From the NCBI GenBank assembly GCA_021030905.1, contig JAGFMI010000003.1, positions 930,001 to 994,000 of the forward strand: a stretch of 64,000 nt of DNA, given 5' to 3'. The position numbers were made by a program, and so were the translations under genes. The notes under the pieces are model-generated. The model saw only the letters and a list, made by a program, of their open reading frames with translations. It was not told the DNA's origin and did no database searches. This DNA comes from Pyrenula massariospora. Lineage: Eukaryota > Ascomycota > Eurotiomycetes > Pyrenulales > Pyrenulaceae. Below are positions 46,674 through 57,763 of the stretch, one piece after another (the first letter of the stretch is position 1; each line of letters opens with the position of its first letter).

Positions 46674-47899
46674 ATCTTTCGAGTCCGCATTACAAGAAGC
46701 TGTGAGGTCGTGAAGCGAATGATACTGAATCGACGGAGCTAGAACTGCTCCCGGAAAAATTTCTGATGTAATCATTATTGAGACATGGAAGTAACAATTT
46801 TGCTGCAACGGGTTGGGTAGGGGAGACCCGGAGAGACATGGATCTCGTGGACTGCATGTGATTTGACAATCTGCTCGTACTGTTGGTTAGGTCGTGTTGC
46901 TCGTGTCCGAGGGCCTTCATCTGTTGGGAACGTTGCAGGACTTACTTGTCCATTGATCCTGCAGTACTCTGAGTCTGGTGGTGTTCGGCTGTAGTTCTTA
47001 CCTTAGTCGTGGTTCTAGGTGACAATGAACGGCAGGCACCACCATAGGGTCCCCGTCTGAGAGTGAAAGTGCAGACGTGCAGTGGGGGGAGCGCCTGTTA
47101 ACATTCGCATGTAAACATTCGCAGACCCTTCACATCTTCTCTACATGGGCAATTTCTTCGAAAACCAGTTCATTGGATTATTGGGTGGAAGCATTTCCAA
47201 CCTTTTTCTTTCCGGTGTCTAGCCTCCAAGCAAGTCTTCGGTTCTCGGTCTGTGAACGATCGTCGGCTGGAGGACGTTGGTATTCAACCACCGTGACAAA
47301 GGTCGGTTCCAAGGTGTAGAAAATGGAGGATTGGCGAGGTTCGTGGAACACTATCTCAACGACTACGATGCAATTCACTGACAATCGCGGCTCCAGACAA
47401 GGGAGGTGGATTTGAGGCCAGCGCGCCAAATATGCCCTATCTTGATCGACTGATCTGGTTGTGACAAGATGCTGGGCTTTCAAGACTCGGATACCTGAAC
47501 ATAGCCAAGACTTATGCGGTGTGGAATGAGGCTACTCACCACGTTTGCATTCGACTCACCGACCATTGTGATCCTCATACGGATTCAGTGGATTGGTACG
47601 CGGTCAAAGGGGCTTGTGATAAGGGGAAACAGGGGCTTCAGAAGAACTTGAAAGAGGGTCAATCAACGATGAGAACCATGCCTTTTTCGTGCTTACGATG
47701 ATCCATGGCTTCGAATGATGTTTTCCGCGTGGCCGACGGGCTCGCGTTCGGACATTCCTCGCAGGTAGAAGCTGGCAAGAAACACGGCATTGCAAGAGAT
47801 AAGGCCCAGGTGCATGACTCTCATACGGACCTTTGTATAAGAGGGGCAAGTGGGACGACCTTTGAGTACTGAGGCTGTTGGTGCTGGATCCTTGGTATT

Positions 47900-48170
47900 G
47901 GATCAGTCAGGTCTGTCTTTCGGCGGTAACCTTGCATGACGTTATCTCTGAGAGATGATTCATGTCTTGGAACTTGGCTTTGTTTTGCTTTGGGGTCAAT
48001 CAGGTCTGCCTTCCGGTGTGATATTGTCTCTAAGGGATGAATCATGTCTCGGAAGTTGGCTTTGCATTGGTTTTGGATTAGTCGGGTCTGTCTTAGGGTG
48101 GTAACCTTGCATGATATTGTCCCTAGGGGATGAGTTATGTCGAGGAACTTGGCTTTGCATTATTTTTGGG
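47900..48170. repeat. Tandem repeat, three copies of about 82-96 bp
   Basis: Three diverged head-to-tail copies, about 47900-47993, 47994-48076 and 48077-48170. Each contains a form of CAGGTCTGTCTT, a GATATTGTCTCT-like step, GATGAATCATGTC and GGAACTTGGCTTTG. The middle copy lacks about 14 nt (the GGTAACCTTGCAT part). On the minus strand every copy encodes a variant of QSQVPRHxSSxRDNIMQGY, so the repeat may have been coding once. Confidence 0.75.
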
Positions 48171-48897
48171 TTGGATTTCCTCGGCTTCGGCTGGGGGCCT
48201 TGCCTCACGGCTATGTGAGGGGGGCGGGCAACGAAGTCGGACCTGTAACCTCCGCGTGGTGTTGCCTGGGAACCTGGCCTTCTCGTGGGCTAGAGCCAAT
48301 GCAGGACGCCTCATTGAATGATGAGCTTTAGCATAGACCAATTCAATTGCTGTTGATGATACGAATGCTGAAGCTTCCAAATTCTTGTACAAGTCAGTGT
48401 CGAAGCGAGATGAGTGGGAGTTGCAGAGAAGAACAGTGGATATATGCACATGTGGTGACCCTTTTTTCTTTCATGTTGACCGACTTTTTCATGATATCGA
48501 ATATCTGCATCTTAGATAGATGGTATTCTGACAATGTTAGGAGCAATGCAAAGCTATTTTCATGGTTGTGAAGTCTTTTCCTGCCATACTTCCCACCACG
48601 ATGACAGGACCTCATTTCCATGCATTTTGGTAATGCGGCCAAGGTACCTGAGGCTGCATCATGTCAATCTGTTTAGAGGTAGGGTTATACCAAAGGCCAA
48701 ATGACATCGACCACCATTTTGCGGCTCCGCACGACTTCAATATCCACAGGAGACTTCGGAGATCACGTCACACTGTACTTGTTGTAGGGCCGCGTCGCTA
48801 GAAGCTCTTTCTAAGTGCTTGGAAGATGTGCCCCCGAGAGATACTCTACGATTATAGGCGTGTTCAGGTTACCTTTTCAATGATGCGAAGAGGCTCT

Positions 48898-49054
48898 TAT
48901 CCCATCGACTGTTAACAATGTCGAGGGTTTTTTGATTGGTCTGTCTCGGTCCGTGCCATCTCAATTTCAATCCGTGCCAACCTGACGCTGGGATGGCACG
49001 GATCAAGACAGACCAATCAAAAAACCCTCGACATTGTTAACAGTCGATGGGATA
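48898..49054. mobile_element. Foldback element with 63-bp inverted arms
   Basis: The left arm 48898-48960 and right arm 48992-49054 are reverse complements at 61 of 63 positions, separated by a 31-nt spacer. Similarity continues outward past a 3-nt indel to about 48889 and 49060 (AGGCT on both sides). No coding capacity. The structure fits a foldback-type MITE or a recent snap-back inversion; it would form a long hairpin if transcribed. Confidence 0.9.
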
Positions 49055-49263
49055 GCCTCTATGAAGATTTTCAATGGAGATCCCTATACATACAATGGGA
49101 GCTAAGGATTCTTTGTACTTGATCGCAAAGTATTACTATATAGCAAGTTATTAAGATCGTCGCCTGCGCTTATGCGCGTTCCCTAGGGATATAAAGGCTT
49201 GTTAGGTGTGCCTGAGGGGCTCTTAGAAATGCTGAGGGGCGCGCCTAGGGGTGTGTCACGGGT

Positions 49264-49293
49264 GGCGCGTTGGCGCGTTGGCGCGTTGGCGCA
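49264..49293. repeat. 8-bp microsatellite
   Basis: Three full copies and one partial copy of ggcgcgtt in tandem. Confidence 0.85.
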
Positions 49294-49937
49294 TGTTCGT
49301 ACACAAGCTTGATGATTCTGGAGATACGCCTCTATGGTAATTATTATAACGCAAGTCAGCGGAATCACGTATGATTATTGAAGAGGTGTGGGAAAATGCG
49401 GGATTGAAGGTCAAAGTTGTTTTGCCCTTGGATCAAAAGCTAAGGCTATCGATAGCATACGGAACCCGTAGAGCGAGGCCGGCCAACCAGCCTATCATAG
49501 GCACTTCTCCCACTCCCCCCACTGGCACCCAAGCAGATCATGAAGCATCGAACAGTCAGCCACACACTCGCCCATTCATAGCTGACAGAGGATTCATGGT
49601 ATAGTTTTGCTACTGCTGGAAGCATGAAACCTTAACTAGATGCTAACTTTTTTGCTTCCCTTGGTCGCTGTCTCTACCGTATAATTCCTTGTCGAAGATT
49701 GACATCGCTAGGAGCTTCGCCATCTAAATGACTCATTAGATCGCATTTCGATATGAAGACTGGAAAACATTCCTTTGAAACAACCCTATCACCCTCGACT
49801 CTCGAACCAAGCACGCCTGACCCGGCGCTCTCGCAAAAGTGCGATCCATACTTACAACACAACTCTTGCTTCTTATGTTCGTTCTCCAACCTAAAAACAA
49901 ATAAGCGACTCGAGACTGTACCTTGCGGACTTGCCAA

Positions 49938-51089
49938 ATGGCCCCAGCGCAGCCAACTCGGGACTTCAACAGCCTCCCAAAGGAGCTGAGGGATATGATC
50001 TGGGACGCTACTGTGCGGGATGACCGGCCCGCTGCCCATTTTTTCTCTATATCTGGACGAGATAATCATCTGGATGTTGATGATGATTGCGTCGTCTATG
50101 GCTTTAATGATGGCCCAGTCAGGGACAGGTCATTTCTTCCAAGGTTAAGGATATCGGCGCCATGGGCGGGCCGGAAGGAAGAGGAGCTGTTTTCATGGAC
50201 GGCGAATAATCCATCCACATATCTACAAGATGGCGGACTATGGACAGCTTGTCGCGAATCGCGTGCAGCTATTGAAAGGAGTCAGAAGAAACGAGATTGG
50301 GGTGTCGCTACTTGTACACTGAAAGGCATATACCCCCGCGACACAGTCAACAACCACAAGTCAATGAGTGGATATTTCAACAACAACGGAACCCGTCAAT
50401 ATTTTGCCATTGGCCTGGATGACCTCGTTTGCTTTCAACTAGTTGAATTGTACCTATCCGAATTTGATGGCGGAATACCGTTCTTCAGCATACCAAAATG
50501 GCAGCCAAATGATCTACAACATTTCGCTTTCGAATTTGACCCAAACTGGCCATGTCCAGGAGGTCTTTCGAGTGATGAGCTCTGCTGGATGCAAGGTGGC
50601 ATCATTGGATGTATATCGAATGCAGCCTTATGGGAAGGGATTCACATCTGGTTCATTGATTATGGGGTTCAAAGAGACACCTCTTTCCCGAACAATTCTG
50701 ACATCTCCGACGACCGTCGGGTCTTTTATGGCAGCGCCTGTAGGTATGTGGAAGTCCAGGCCGCGGATCCCGAATGGGTCTACCCCAGGCTTGAAGGCAG
50801 TAATTTACCCGGTCGGGCGACTGCTCTTTACTTCGCCGAGCAGCTTGATGAAGCCTTGAAAGATTACGAAAGACTGGAGGAATACGGCATGACCGTGTGT
50901 GACAGCGCGTTCAGCAAGGAGATTGACATCCGAAATGGAGCCATTCTAGGGGTGCTGGCGTGTGAGTATGTACGGCCAGAAGTTCTTTGGTGCTTCCGTT
51001 TCGTTGACCACCTGAGCTACAATTTTGGCTCGGTCCTTGGGGCGTACCGGCCAGTGATCGCATTGATCTGGAAGGAGCTGCAGATCTGA
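49938..51089 (+). CDS. 2EXR-domain protein, 383 aa
   Basis: Fungal protein with the F-box-like 2EXR motif at its N-terminus (TRDFNSLPKELRDMIWDATV). Proteins of this kind are numerous in Pezizomycotina and mostly uncharacterised. Single exon, 383 aa from the first in-frame ATG at 49938 (MAPAQPTRDF). Further family-like features are a short Trp-rich region, LWTACRESRAAIERS, the common post-2EXR 'CRESR' step, and DLQHFAFEFDPNWP. No membrane segment. A longer N-terminus from an upstream exon cannot be excluded but is not needed. Function unknown. Confidence 0.85.
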   Translation: MAPAQPTRDFNSLPKELRDMIWDATVRDDRPAAHFFSISGRDNHLDVDDDCVVYGFNDGPVRDRSFLPRLRISAPWAGRKEEELFSWTANNPSTYLQDGGLWTACRESRAAIERSQKKRDWGVATCTLKGIYPRDTVNNHKSMSGYFNNNGTRQYFAIGLDDLVCFQLVELYLSEFDGGIPFFSIPKWQPNDLQHFAFEFDPNWPCPGGLSSDELCWMQGGIIGCISNAALWEGIHIWFIDYGVQRDTSFPNNSDISDDRRVFYGSACRYVEVQAADPEWVYPRLEGSNLPGRATALYFAEQLDEALKDYERLEEYGMTVCDSAFSKEIDIRNGAILGVLACEYVRPEVLWCFRFVDHLSYNFGSVLGAYRPVIALIWKELQI

Positions 51090-52044
51090 ATTTCTTTTGA
51101 TGATCTTGTTAGTATTTTCTCCTCCTTTCCCCTGGTATTTTCTCCAGAAAGTACGCGTGGTAGAGACCAGGCACAGGGACATAGCCAGAATGCAATCTTG
51201 CCCAACACACCTCCGACACCATTCAGTTCCGATAGGTGGCACGCAACAGGCACACTTACACCAGATACTTGGTCGGCATCCATTTCGCTGTTAAGAAAAT
51301 TACCTATTTTATGGTCATACGGGTAAGAGCCAGCAGAGTCATGCCACCTTAGGGAATACTAAGAAGCTCAAGACGGCCAGGGCTATTTGGATGTGCTATA
51401 CGGCTGCTGGGTCTATCTATATAGGCATGTCATTTTGCTTTGAGGCAATGTGGTGCGGCAGTCTTTCCAAGGCCGTCATATAGACATGTACGGTGGGACA
51501 CAAGGGATCATTGAACATCATAGCAATAGTCAAAAATGACAAAGCTCGACCTCGATGTGGGTTCTGGCCCAGCTTGAACCCACGCCTTTCTAAAGAGGTT
51601 AGAGACGACGTCGAATACTAGCAAGAACCCTCATCGACGGCGAGGAAGGGCAAAGGTTAATACCCCTCGAGTGCCAAGATATCTTATCCTCCACACGGGT
51701 GAGAGATCCTATCGCGTGCCTCGACGCCAGTGTTCCGGGAAGCAAAACCCCGCACGTCCTGACTTAATATTAGCACGAACCTGTGGAAGCTTTGCTCAAG
51801 TCCCGGACTCTTGAATAAATCTTGGGGGAAGCAGCGGAGGTACGACTAACGAAAATCTGCAAGACTAAAGGTCTGGCTTCTATGGTTAAGTCTTTCTAGC
51901 ACCGTTTTAGAGCTTCTATTTCCCGCTTGGACGGGTATCTAAGCACAGAACGTTCCGAGCATAATTGGCTGCTCACGTATAAACCCGCCACTTGTTGTCG
52001 ACAAGTCACATCAAAAGGTATTCTTTCCATGAACCCTTGTGACG
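51090..52044. other. Intergenic
   Basis: About 950 nt with no supportable gene. A B-box-like string on the minus strand (GGGTTCAAGCTGG near 51567-51579) lacks a matching A box and is not called a tRNA. Confidence 0.45.
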
Positions 52045-52869
52045 ATGCTAAAGTCATCATCTGAGAAGACATCTGCGCCTGTCTACTCGGCAAAAGAATC
52101 TCAGCCACAAGCTCGGCGCCGCCTCTCACCAGTGCCAACCACGGCAATCTTTGTTATACTCATCCTCGTCGGCCTCGCCGGACTCTACCGTCTCCTCCTC
52201 GTGATCATTGATCCTCCATCGATCTTCCCGCTCCGCCCCTCTCCCCATCACCCGTCGCCCAGTCACCACAGCCACCACCCCTCAGTCCCGCATACCACCC
52301 TCTCTCACTGGATGTCCTACGCCCTATCCCTCTACCCTTCCCCCTGCCCCCATGAACCGTTCAACGCCCTCCTCGTCAACCACTCTCACACCACCCCCTC
52401 CTCTCCCAACGGCACACTCCTCTGCAGCGGCATCAACAACGCCATGCACGACCCCACCATGCACGGCGAAATCGCCGCCATCCGGAACTGCTCCGACATC
52501 CTCCCACACCCCATAGACTGGTCCAGCCTGACGCTGTATTCGACGGCAGAGCCGTGCGCGATGTGCGCGGCGGCAATTACCTGGACAGGAGTCAAGCATG
52601 TGGTTTGGGGAGTCACGGTGGATCACTTGCTGAGGTGGGGTTGGCCGCAGTGGGAGATTAGGGCTTATGAGCTTTGGTGGAGGAGTGGCAGGGTTGGTGG
52701 GAGGGGGGGAGTCTTTGGGGTTGGGGGGGTGGCGGCCGAAAGGATTGCGGAAGAGGGGTGGTTTGGGTGGCAGTTTGATGAGGAGGGGGAGTGTCCGACT
52801 GGGTGTAGCAGGAAGAAGGCGGATGATGGTAAGGTGAAAATGTGTCAGCCTAACAAGGATGATGATTGA
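52045..52869 (+). CDS. Membrane-anchored CMP/dCMP-type deaminase, 274 aa
   Basis: Zinc-dependent deaminase of the cytidine/deoxycytidylate (TadA-like) superfamily. Single exon from ATG 52045 (MLKSSSEKTS). Catalytic motifs are HGEIAAIRNC (zinc His plus proton-shuttling Glu) and TAEPCAMCAAA (PCxxC zinc ligands), followed by WTGVKHVVWGVTVDHL. Residues about 30-52 form a strong hydrophobic helix (TTAIFVILILVGLAGLYRLL), i.e. a signal anchor. A His/Pro/Ser-rich linker follows, which predicts a type II membrane protein with the deaminase outside the cytosol. The Asn-rich sequons (NHSHT, NCSDI) fit a lumenal location. The C-terminus is Gly-rich and acidic. Substrate unknown. Confidence 0.85.
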   Translation: MLKSSSEKTSAPVYSAKESQPQARRRLSPVPTTAIFVILILVGLAGLYRLLLVIIDPPSIFPLRPSPHHPSPSHHSHHPSVPHTTLSHWMSYALSLYPSPCPHEPFNALLVNHSHTTPSSPNGTLLCSGINNAMHDPTMHGEIAAIRNCSDILPHPIDWSSLTLYSTAEPCAMCAAAITWTGVKHVVWGVTVDHLLRWGWPQWEIRAYELWWRSGRVGGRGGVFGVGGVAAERIAEEGWFGWQFDEEGECPTGCSRKKADDGKVKMCQPNKDDD

Positions 52870-53117
52870 GAAAGAGTACGACAGTATGAATAATATTGAG
52901 AAAAAGGACGTGAAACGATCTCGGAGTTCTGATATTGTGGCATTTCTCTTGTGGCCAGCGCAGCGAATATATTTAAATAGCCTGTTCTAATGAAAGATCG
53001 CTATCTTCCTCAGACACCCGATCTTGTCTCCGTCATTCTGAGATCTTAAAATTACTAACGGATTGGGTCGCATAGTGAGGGCAAAGCTTGGAAATTCTGA
53101 CTAAAGCCCATCGACGC

Positions 53118-53379
53118 TTACGCACCAAGACCTTCCAGTACAAATTGGTACATATCATGACGTGTCTTCACAACCTTGTCTTGATTTAGTACCCGACTTT
53201 CTTGTCCTTATCCAATGCTAAAGGTTGTGCTCGGCTCCACAAATACTAGCCAAGACTTACGCGCCAAGAAATCGCGTAACGCGTCAACACTGGGGTCATC
53301 TTCGACAATGTACCTACCTAGGTGGATCGTAACACAGTATAAGGCTTTTAGCTCTCCTGAACCTACCATGATTAGCCAT
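53118..53379 (-). CDS. Possible tiny spliced gene divergent from TERT
   Basis: A minus-strand model starts at ATG ending 53379. It uses introns of about 51 nt (GTAGGT...CACCTAG) and about 85 nt (GTAAGT...AAATCAAG), keeps phase at both joins, and stops at 53118-53120. The predicted product is about 43 aa: MANHGRYIVEDDPSVDALR, DFLAHKVV, MYQFVLEGLGA. Both introns have consensus ends and the text is protein-like, but the protein is very short and unrecognised. The ATG lies only 38 nt from the TERT start. It could equally be the 3' end of a longer unseen gene, or chance. Confidence 0.3.
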
Positions 53380-53417
53380 ACAGGACCTACTCTCACCGCG
53401 TCACGTACAAAGGAGTA

Positions 53418-56400
53418 ATGCCGATGTCTAGGAAACGCAAAGCTACCGAGTTTTGCCCAACCCCTGCTGATCAACTACGTAAGAGGATCAAGTATACCGG
53501 TCCTGTAACATCGCATTCTCTCTTACACCGCCTGTATTTACGTGTCGCTACTCTCCGGGACTATTTGCTCGGCAGATTGTCCGATTCGTCTGCTTCAAGA
53601 CGGAAAAAAATCTCTACATACCGCTGTCGAAGCTCCTTGCTTGCAGACAGTCGATGCCTTCTCGATGAAGTGATTGTCGCTGTGCTGCAAGAACATGAAT
53701 CGGTGACAGAGCAAGCTAGAGAGAATGATTTCATTGCTTTCACCCAAACGCAACAAAAGTCTACATACGGTTCCACAGGAAGCAGTCAAGGAGCTGACAT
53801 AACCCAAGTAAGCTAAGAAAATCTTGTTCCTTAGGATTATCCTTAGCTATGGCATACTACTGACTCTGAGCTAGATACTAGAATACACAATATGGACTTT
53901 ATTTCAGAGAACCGCTTCCACATCCCGCAGGCCGAAACACTTATTGTGCAGAGGTTTCGAGAGAAGCGATCCTCGGACGGCGCCCCCACCGGCGACCGAT
54001 TATGCACTTCAAATTCCCGGAATTGTTGTTATTCACCAGAACGATCATGCCAAAAAATTAAGAGAGCCGTCTTGGAACGAGGTATTTCGTTTGCTAGGCA
54101 AAAGAAGGATTCCCATAATGCGCGATCTCTTCCTAGATTGTGGCATTTTTGTGCCCTTGGAGGAAGGCCAGGATAACCTGTACCAACTGAGCGGTCCGTG
54201 TTTCTCTCTCTGAGAACTGTCATTTATCTGATCTGGGGCTCAGGCATTCCGCTCTCAGATATATCTAGCGAACCTCTTCGGAAGTTGGAAACGAAAATGG
54301 TAGAGAGAAAAAACAATAACATCAAGAAGACTTCCGCTCTCAACAAGCCTTCAATGATCATGTTTGCACGAAGTCGTATACTTTACGCAAGCCCATCGTG
54401 GAGCTCTAATGGAAGTGTAAAATTCGGACTCAGACACATCCGTAAGTTCCGAGACCCATGAATGGCTTGTTGATGTAGCTTACAGGATCTCTGAGATGTC
54501 CTCAACCGCTACCCGTTAGCTGAAGACCCAGACCACACTGTCCAGGTTCTGAAGTACATGTTTCCTCTACAATTTAGGCTACACAATGTTTTCACGTCGC
54601 AAGTAGACTGCAACCAAACCACTCAAATTCTCAGAGACTATACGCTTCGAGATCGAGAAATTGCGGCTGCTATGCGAAACAGTGTACAAAAAAGGGGAGA
54701 AATGTCAGACCCACTAAAGTTGCGCGTCCCGAAAAGGTTGCGAGTAGGGCCATGGTCACTCGTCCAAAGAATGCAGAATCGCCATCGTTCATGCTCATAC
54801 ACTCAGCTGCTGCGTCATTACTGCCCTCTACAGACAGTTCCCTCGCCCTCTTCTCTAGTGCAATATTCGACCTCCAATGCATCCGTTTCCGCTTTCTGTC
54901 AGGCTGTCATCAAGGAACTTATCCCTTTAAATTTTTTAGGCGACGGCGGTGGCGAGGGTATCTATAATAGAGCAATGCTCGCTAGGAATGTTGATCATTT
55001 TGTGCAGATGAGGAGGTTTGAATCATTGTCATTACACGCTGTGTGCCAAAATATGAAGGTGAGCTTGTTAGAACAGCTCCACGGACGCGTTCCTTAACTG
55101 TCTTTAGATAAAGCGTATCTCATGGCTAAGACCCCCGAACGTATCTGCAAGTGATTCCACTTCTTCTTCCGACATGAGTAAACGGCTAGAAGTTTGGTAC
55201 GAGTTTGTTTATTATCTATTCGATTCAATTCTCATTCCGCTTCTTCAAAACAACTTCTACGTCACCGAGTCAAATGTCCATCGTAATCGTCTTTTCTACT
55301 TCCGACACGATGTTTGGCAAGTAATATCAAAGCCTCACTTCCGGAATATCAAGCATTGCATGTTTGAGGAGCTGGCTCCAGATAGTGCCAGGAAATCACT
55401 CACATCTGGAAATCTTGGCTATGGTCAACTCAGACTGCTTCCAAAAAGCACTGGTGCAAGGCCAATCATCAACCTTCGACGGCGTTGTGTGACTGCTCAA
55501 GGGCCCCAGCGTATCTTAGGCCAAAGCATAAATGGACGGCTGATGCCAGTATTCAGCATGTTGAATTATGAAAAAAGAAGACACCCCGCCTTACTGTCCT
55601 CGGCGCTCTTTTCGGTAGACGAGTTACATCATCGGTTAAAATATTTCCGGCAAAATGCCTTTGCTGCAGGTGCAAATAAGAGACTCTACTTTGTTAAGGT
55701 CGATGTCCAGTCTTGTTTCGACACTATACCACAGCAGGAAATCATTAAGATGTTACATGGCCTGTCTTCTGAGAATCGATACCGAGTCTATCGCCATGCC
55801 GAGATGAAGCCTGTCGATTCTGTAACGGCGAAATGGTCCAGAATTGCTAAAAGGTTTGTTTACGAAGCAGCGGCGGCTAATGATGATTGCGACGCCTTTG
55901 CTAGGACTGTCGGCACGGTAGCGAAGCGCAAGAAACGGACAATCTTTATCAATCTTGGGAATGATCAGATCTGGGACGTGAAGAGATTGAACCAGATGCT
56001 TGAAGACCACGTGACAAAGAACTTGGTCAAAATTGGGAAGAGATATTATCGACAAAAAGATGGCATTCCTCAGGGATCAGTATTGTCAAGTTTGCTTTGC
56101 AGTTTCTTCTATGGTCAGTTCGAGCAAGAATGCCTCGACTTTCTGAACGACGGGCAGTCACTGCTGCTAAGATTGATTGACGACTTCCTTTTGATCACCA
56201 CTAATCTAAATACTGGTGTACGATTTCTTCGCACAATGGCAACCGGCAATTCGAAATACGGTATCATCGTCAATCCGAGGAAAAGTGTCGCGAATTTTGA
56301 TATATCGGTCAGTGGAATCAAAATAGCTCAACCATCATCGACGGATCAGTTCCCATACTGCGGCATGTTGATAGACACAAAGACATTAGAGGTCAGCAAG

Positions 56401-56943
56401 GACAGATCACGCGGCCAGCATGACATTGGCAATACACTGACGGTGGAATCCTGCCGAACACCAGGACAAAGCTTTCACCGTAAGACCCTGGCCTCCGTCA
56501 AAATTCAACTGCATGCTATGCTTCTAGACACTTCTTTGAACACGCTCCCGCGGGTGATGTTAAGCCTCTATGAAAACTTCTTGGAGACGGCGATGAAAAT
56601 TCACCGCTATTTCTCTGCGCTTCCGAAACGGAGACAGCCTCGAAGCGCGGTTGTAGTACATACATTGGAGTCGCTTCTGCGGCTGGCCACAGCTCTTGTC
56701 AAGGCCAAGCGTTCTAAGATTACGGACGATTATGAATGCGTTTTGACAGGTGCTCAAGTCAAGTGGCTCGGGGCCACAGCCATTGAAAGTGTTCTTAGGA
56801 AAAAGCAGAGCCAGTACGCTCCGGTGTTGGCATGGTTAGAGGGCGTCAAATTAAGCTGTCGGTCTGGTACGAGGTTGGAGAATAGGACGCTCGATCATAT
56901 TGTAACTCGAGCATCCACAACCTTGGCGCATTGCAAATACTAG
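53418..56943 (+). CDS. TERT: Telomerase reverse transcriptase
   Basis: Catalytic subunit of telomerase. Five exons: 53418-53807, 53908-54193, 54244-54441, 54496-55058 and 55108-56943, about 1090 aa. The N-terminal TEN-like part includes RRPKHLLCRGFERSD, YALQIPGIVV and CGIFVPLEEGQDNLYQLSG. The RNA-binding domain reads SRILYASPSWSSNGSVKFGL and KYMFPLQFRLHNVFTSQVD. The T motif NNFYVTES (about 527-534) and FYFRHDVW follow. RT motifs are LRLLPKSTGARPI (motifs 1/2), KVDVQSCFDTI (A, about 676), GIPQGSVLSSLLCSFFYG (B') and LLRLIDDFLLITT (C, Asp-Asp at about 837-838). All three catalytic aspartates are present. The intron borders are inferred by eye, but all joins keep frame and restore family motifs. 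Confidence 0.96.
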
Positions 56944-57763
56944 AGCGTCTCACAATCTTGCAAGAAATGTGTAGCATGTATTTAACAATGCAATCCATTT
57001 GTTCGCAAAGTAGAAGCTGTGGCTGAAGGATATTCCAGTTCCTCAAAATAGCCGTTGGAATGCCAGCCACCTCCGGCCCCCCGCAACGGCTGCAACGGGA
57101 TTCGAAGAATGGAGACTGTTGGATCAGCACTCAATTTTTGGATAGCGAGGATGATGTCTGGCAGACAATCCAGCGAGGCGTCTTTCTATGGAGTTTTTTC
57201 TATGGGAACCTGTATTGGCGAAGCGGCAATTGCTTTCTGAAGATTTGCACTTTCTCCGAATTTCTCCGATTGGCCCTACAACTTCAAAGGGCCATGTCAA
57301 CAACAATCATCAAAATAGCAGCAGTATCAACGACTAATATTTGCAAAACATCGGCTGGCCATTGTGATAACTTCGTTCTTTTCCCTTCCCTCTGCGATCG
57401 CCGACATCGCATCTCAATGCCGCCAAAATTAGACTACGGGAAATATCTCCTCCGCAGATAAATAGCAATCTGCACGCAATTTCAACAGCCTTGCAGAACG
57501 TTTCAAACATCTGGAAAAAGCCTACGGCGCAAAAGAAGCAAGATTACGAGGGTGCAAAGGGAAAGGCGGCGACCAGGGGTGCAGAGTGGGCTTTGGACCG
57601 TCAGCGCGGATTGGAAGGGCTGGTGGGCGGACGCTGAAGACCAGCCCCCCCTCTATACGGCTTTCGTCTAGCCCCTGACCCAACCCTCCTCCGATTCACC
57701 GGCGCTTCTTTTGGCCTAAAGTGCGGGCGTGTGGTGGCACCAAGAGAAGCTTAAGACTCGTGG
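56944..57763. other. Intergenic
   Basis: About 820 nt between TERT and the TBC gene. No gene recognised. Confidence 0.5.

Larger units (their letters stand above)
45432..49937. other. 4.5-kb gene-free accessory interval
   Basis: No intact gene between the DAHP synthase and 2EXR genes. It holds a decayed coding relic, one MITE copy, a tandem repeat, a foldback element and an 8-bp microsatellite (each listed separately). The remaining sequence has only short unremarkable ORFs. Confidence 0.55.

Noticed and set aside
51540-51620. Possible tRNA on the minus strand
   Set aside because: A B-box-like string is present but no A box, anticodon stem or acceptor pairing was found.
57055-57461. 133-codon ORF between TERT and the TBC gene
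   Set aside because: A few protein-like words but no family match, and no support from splice signals.
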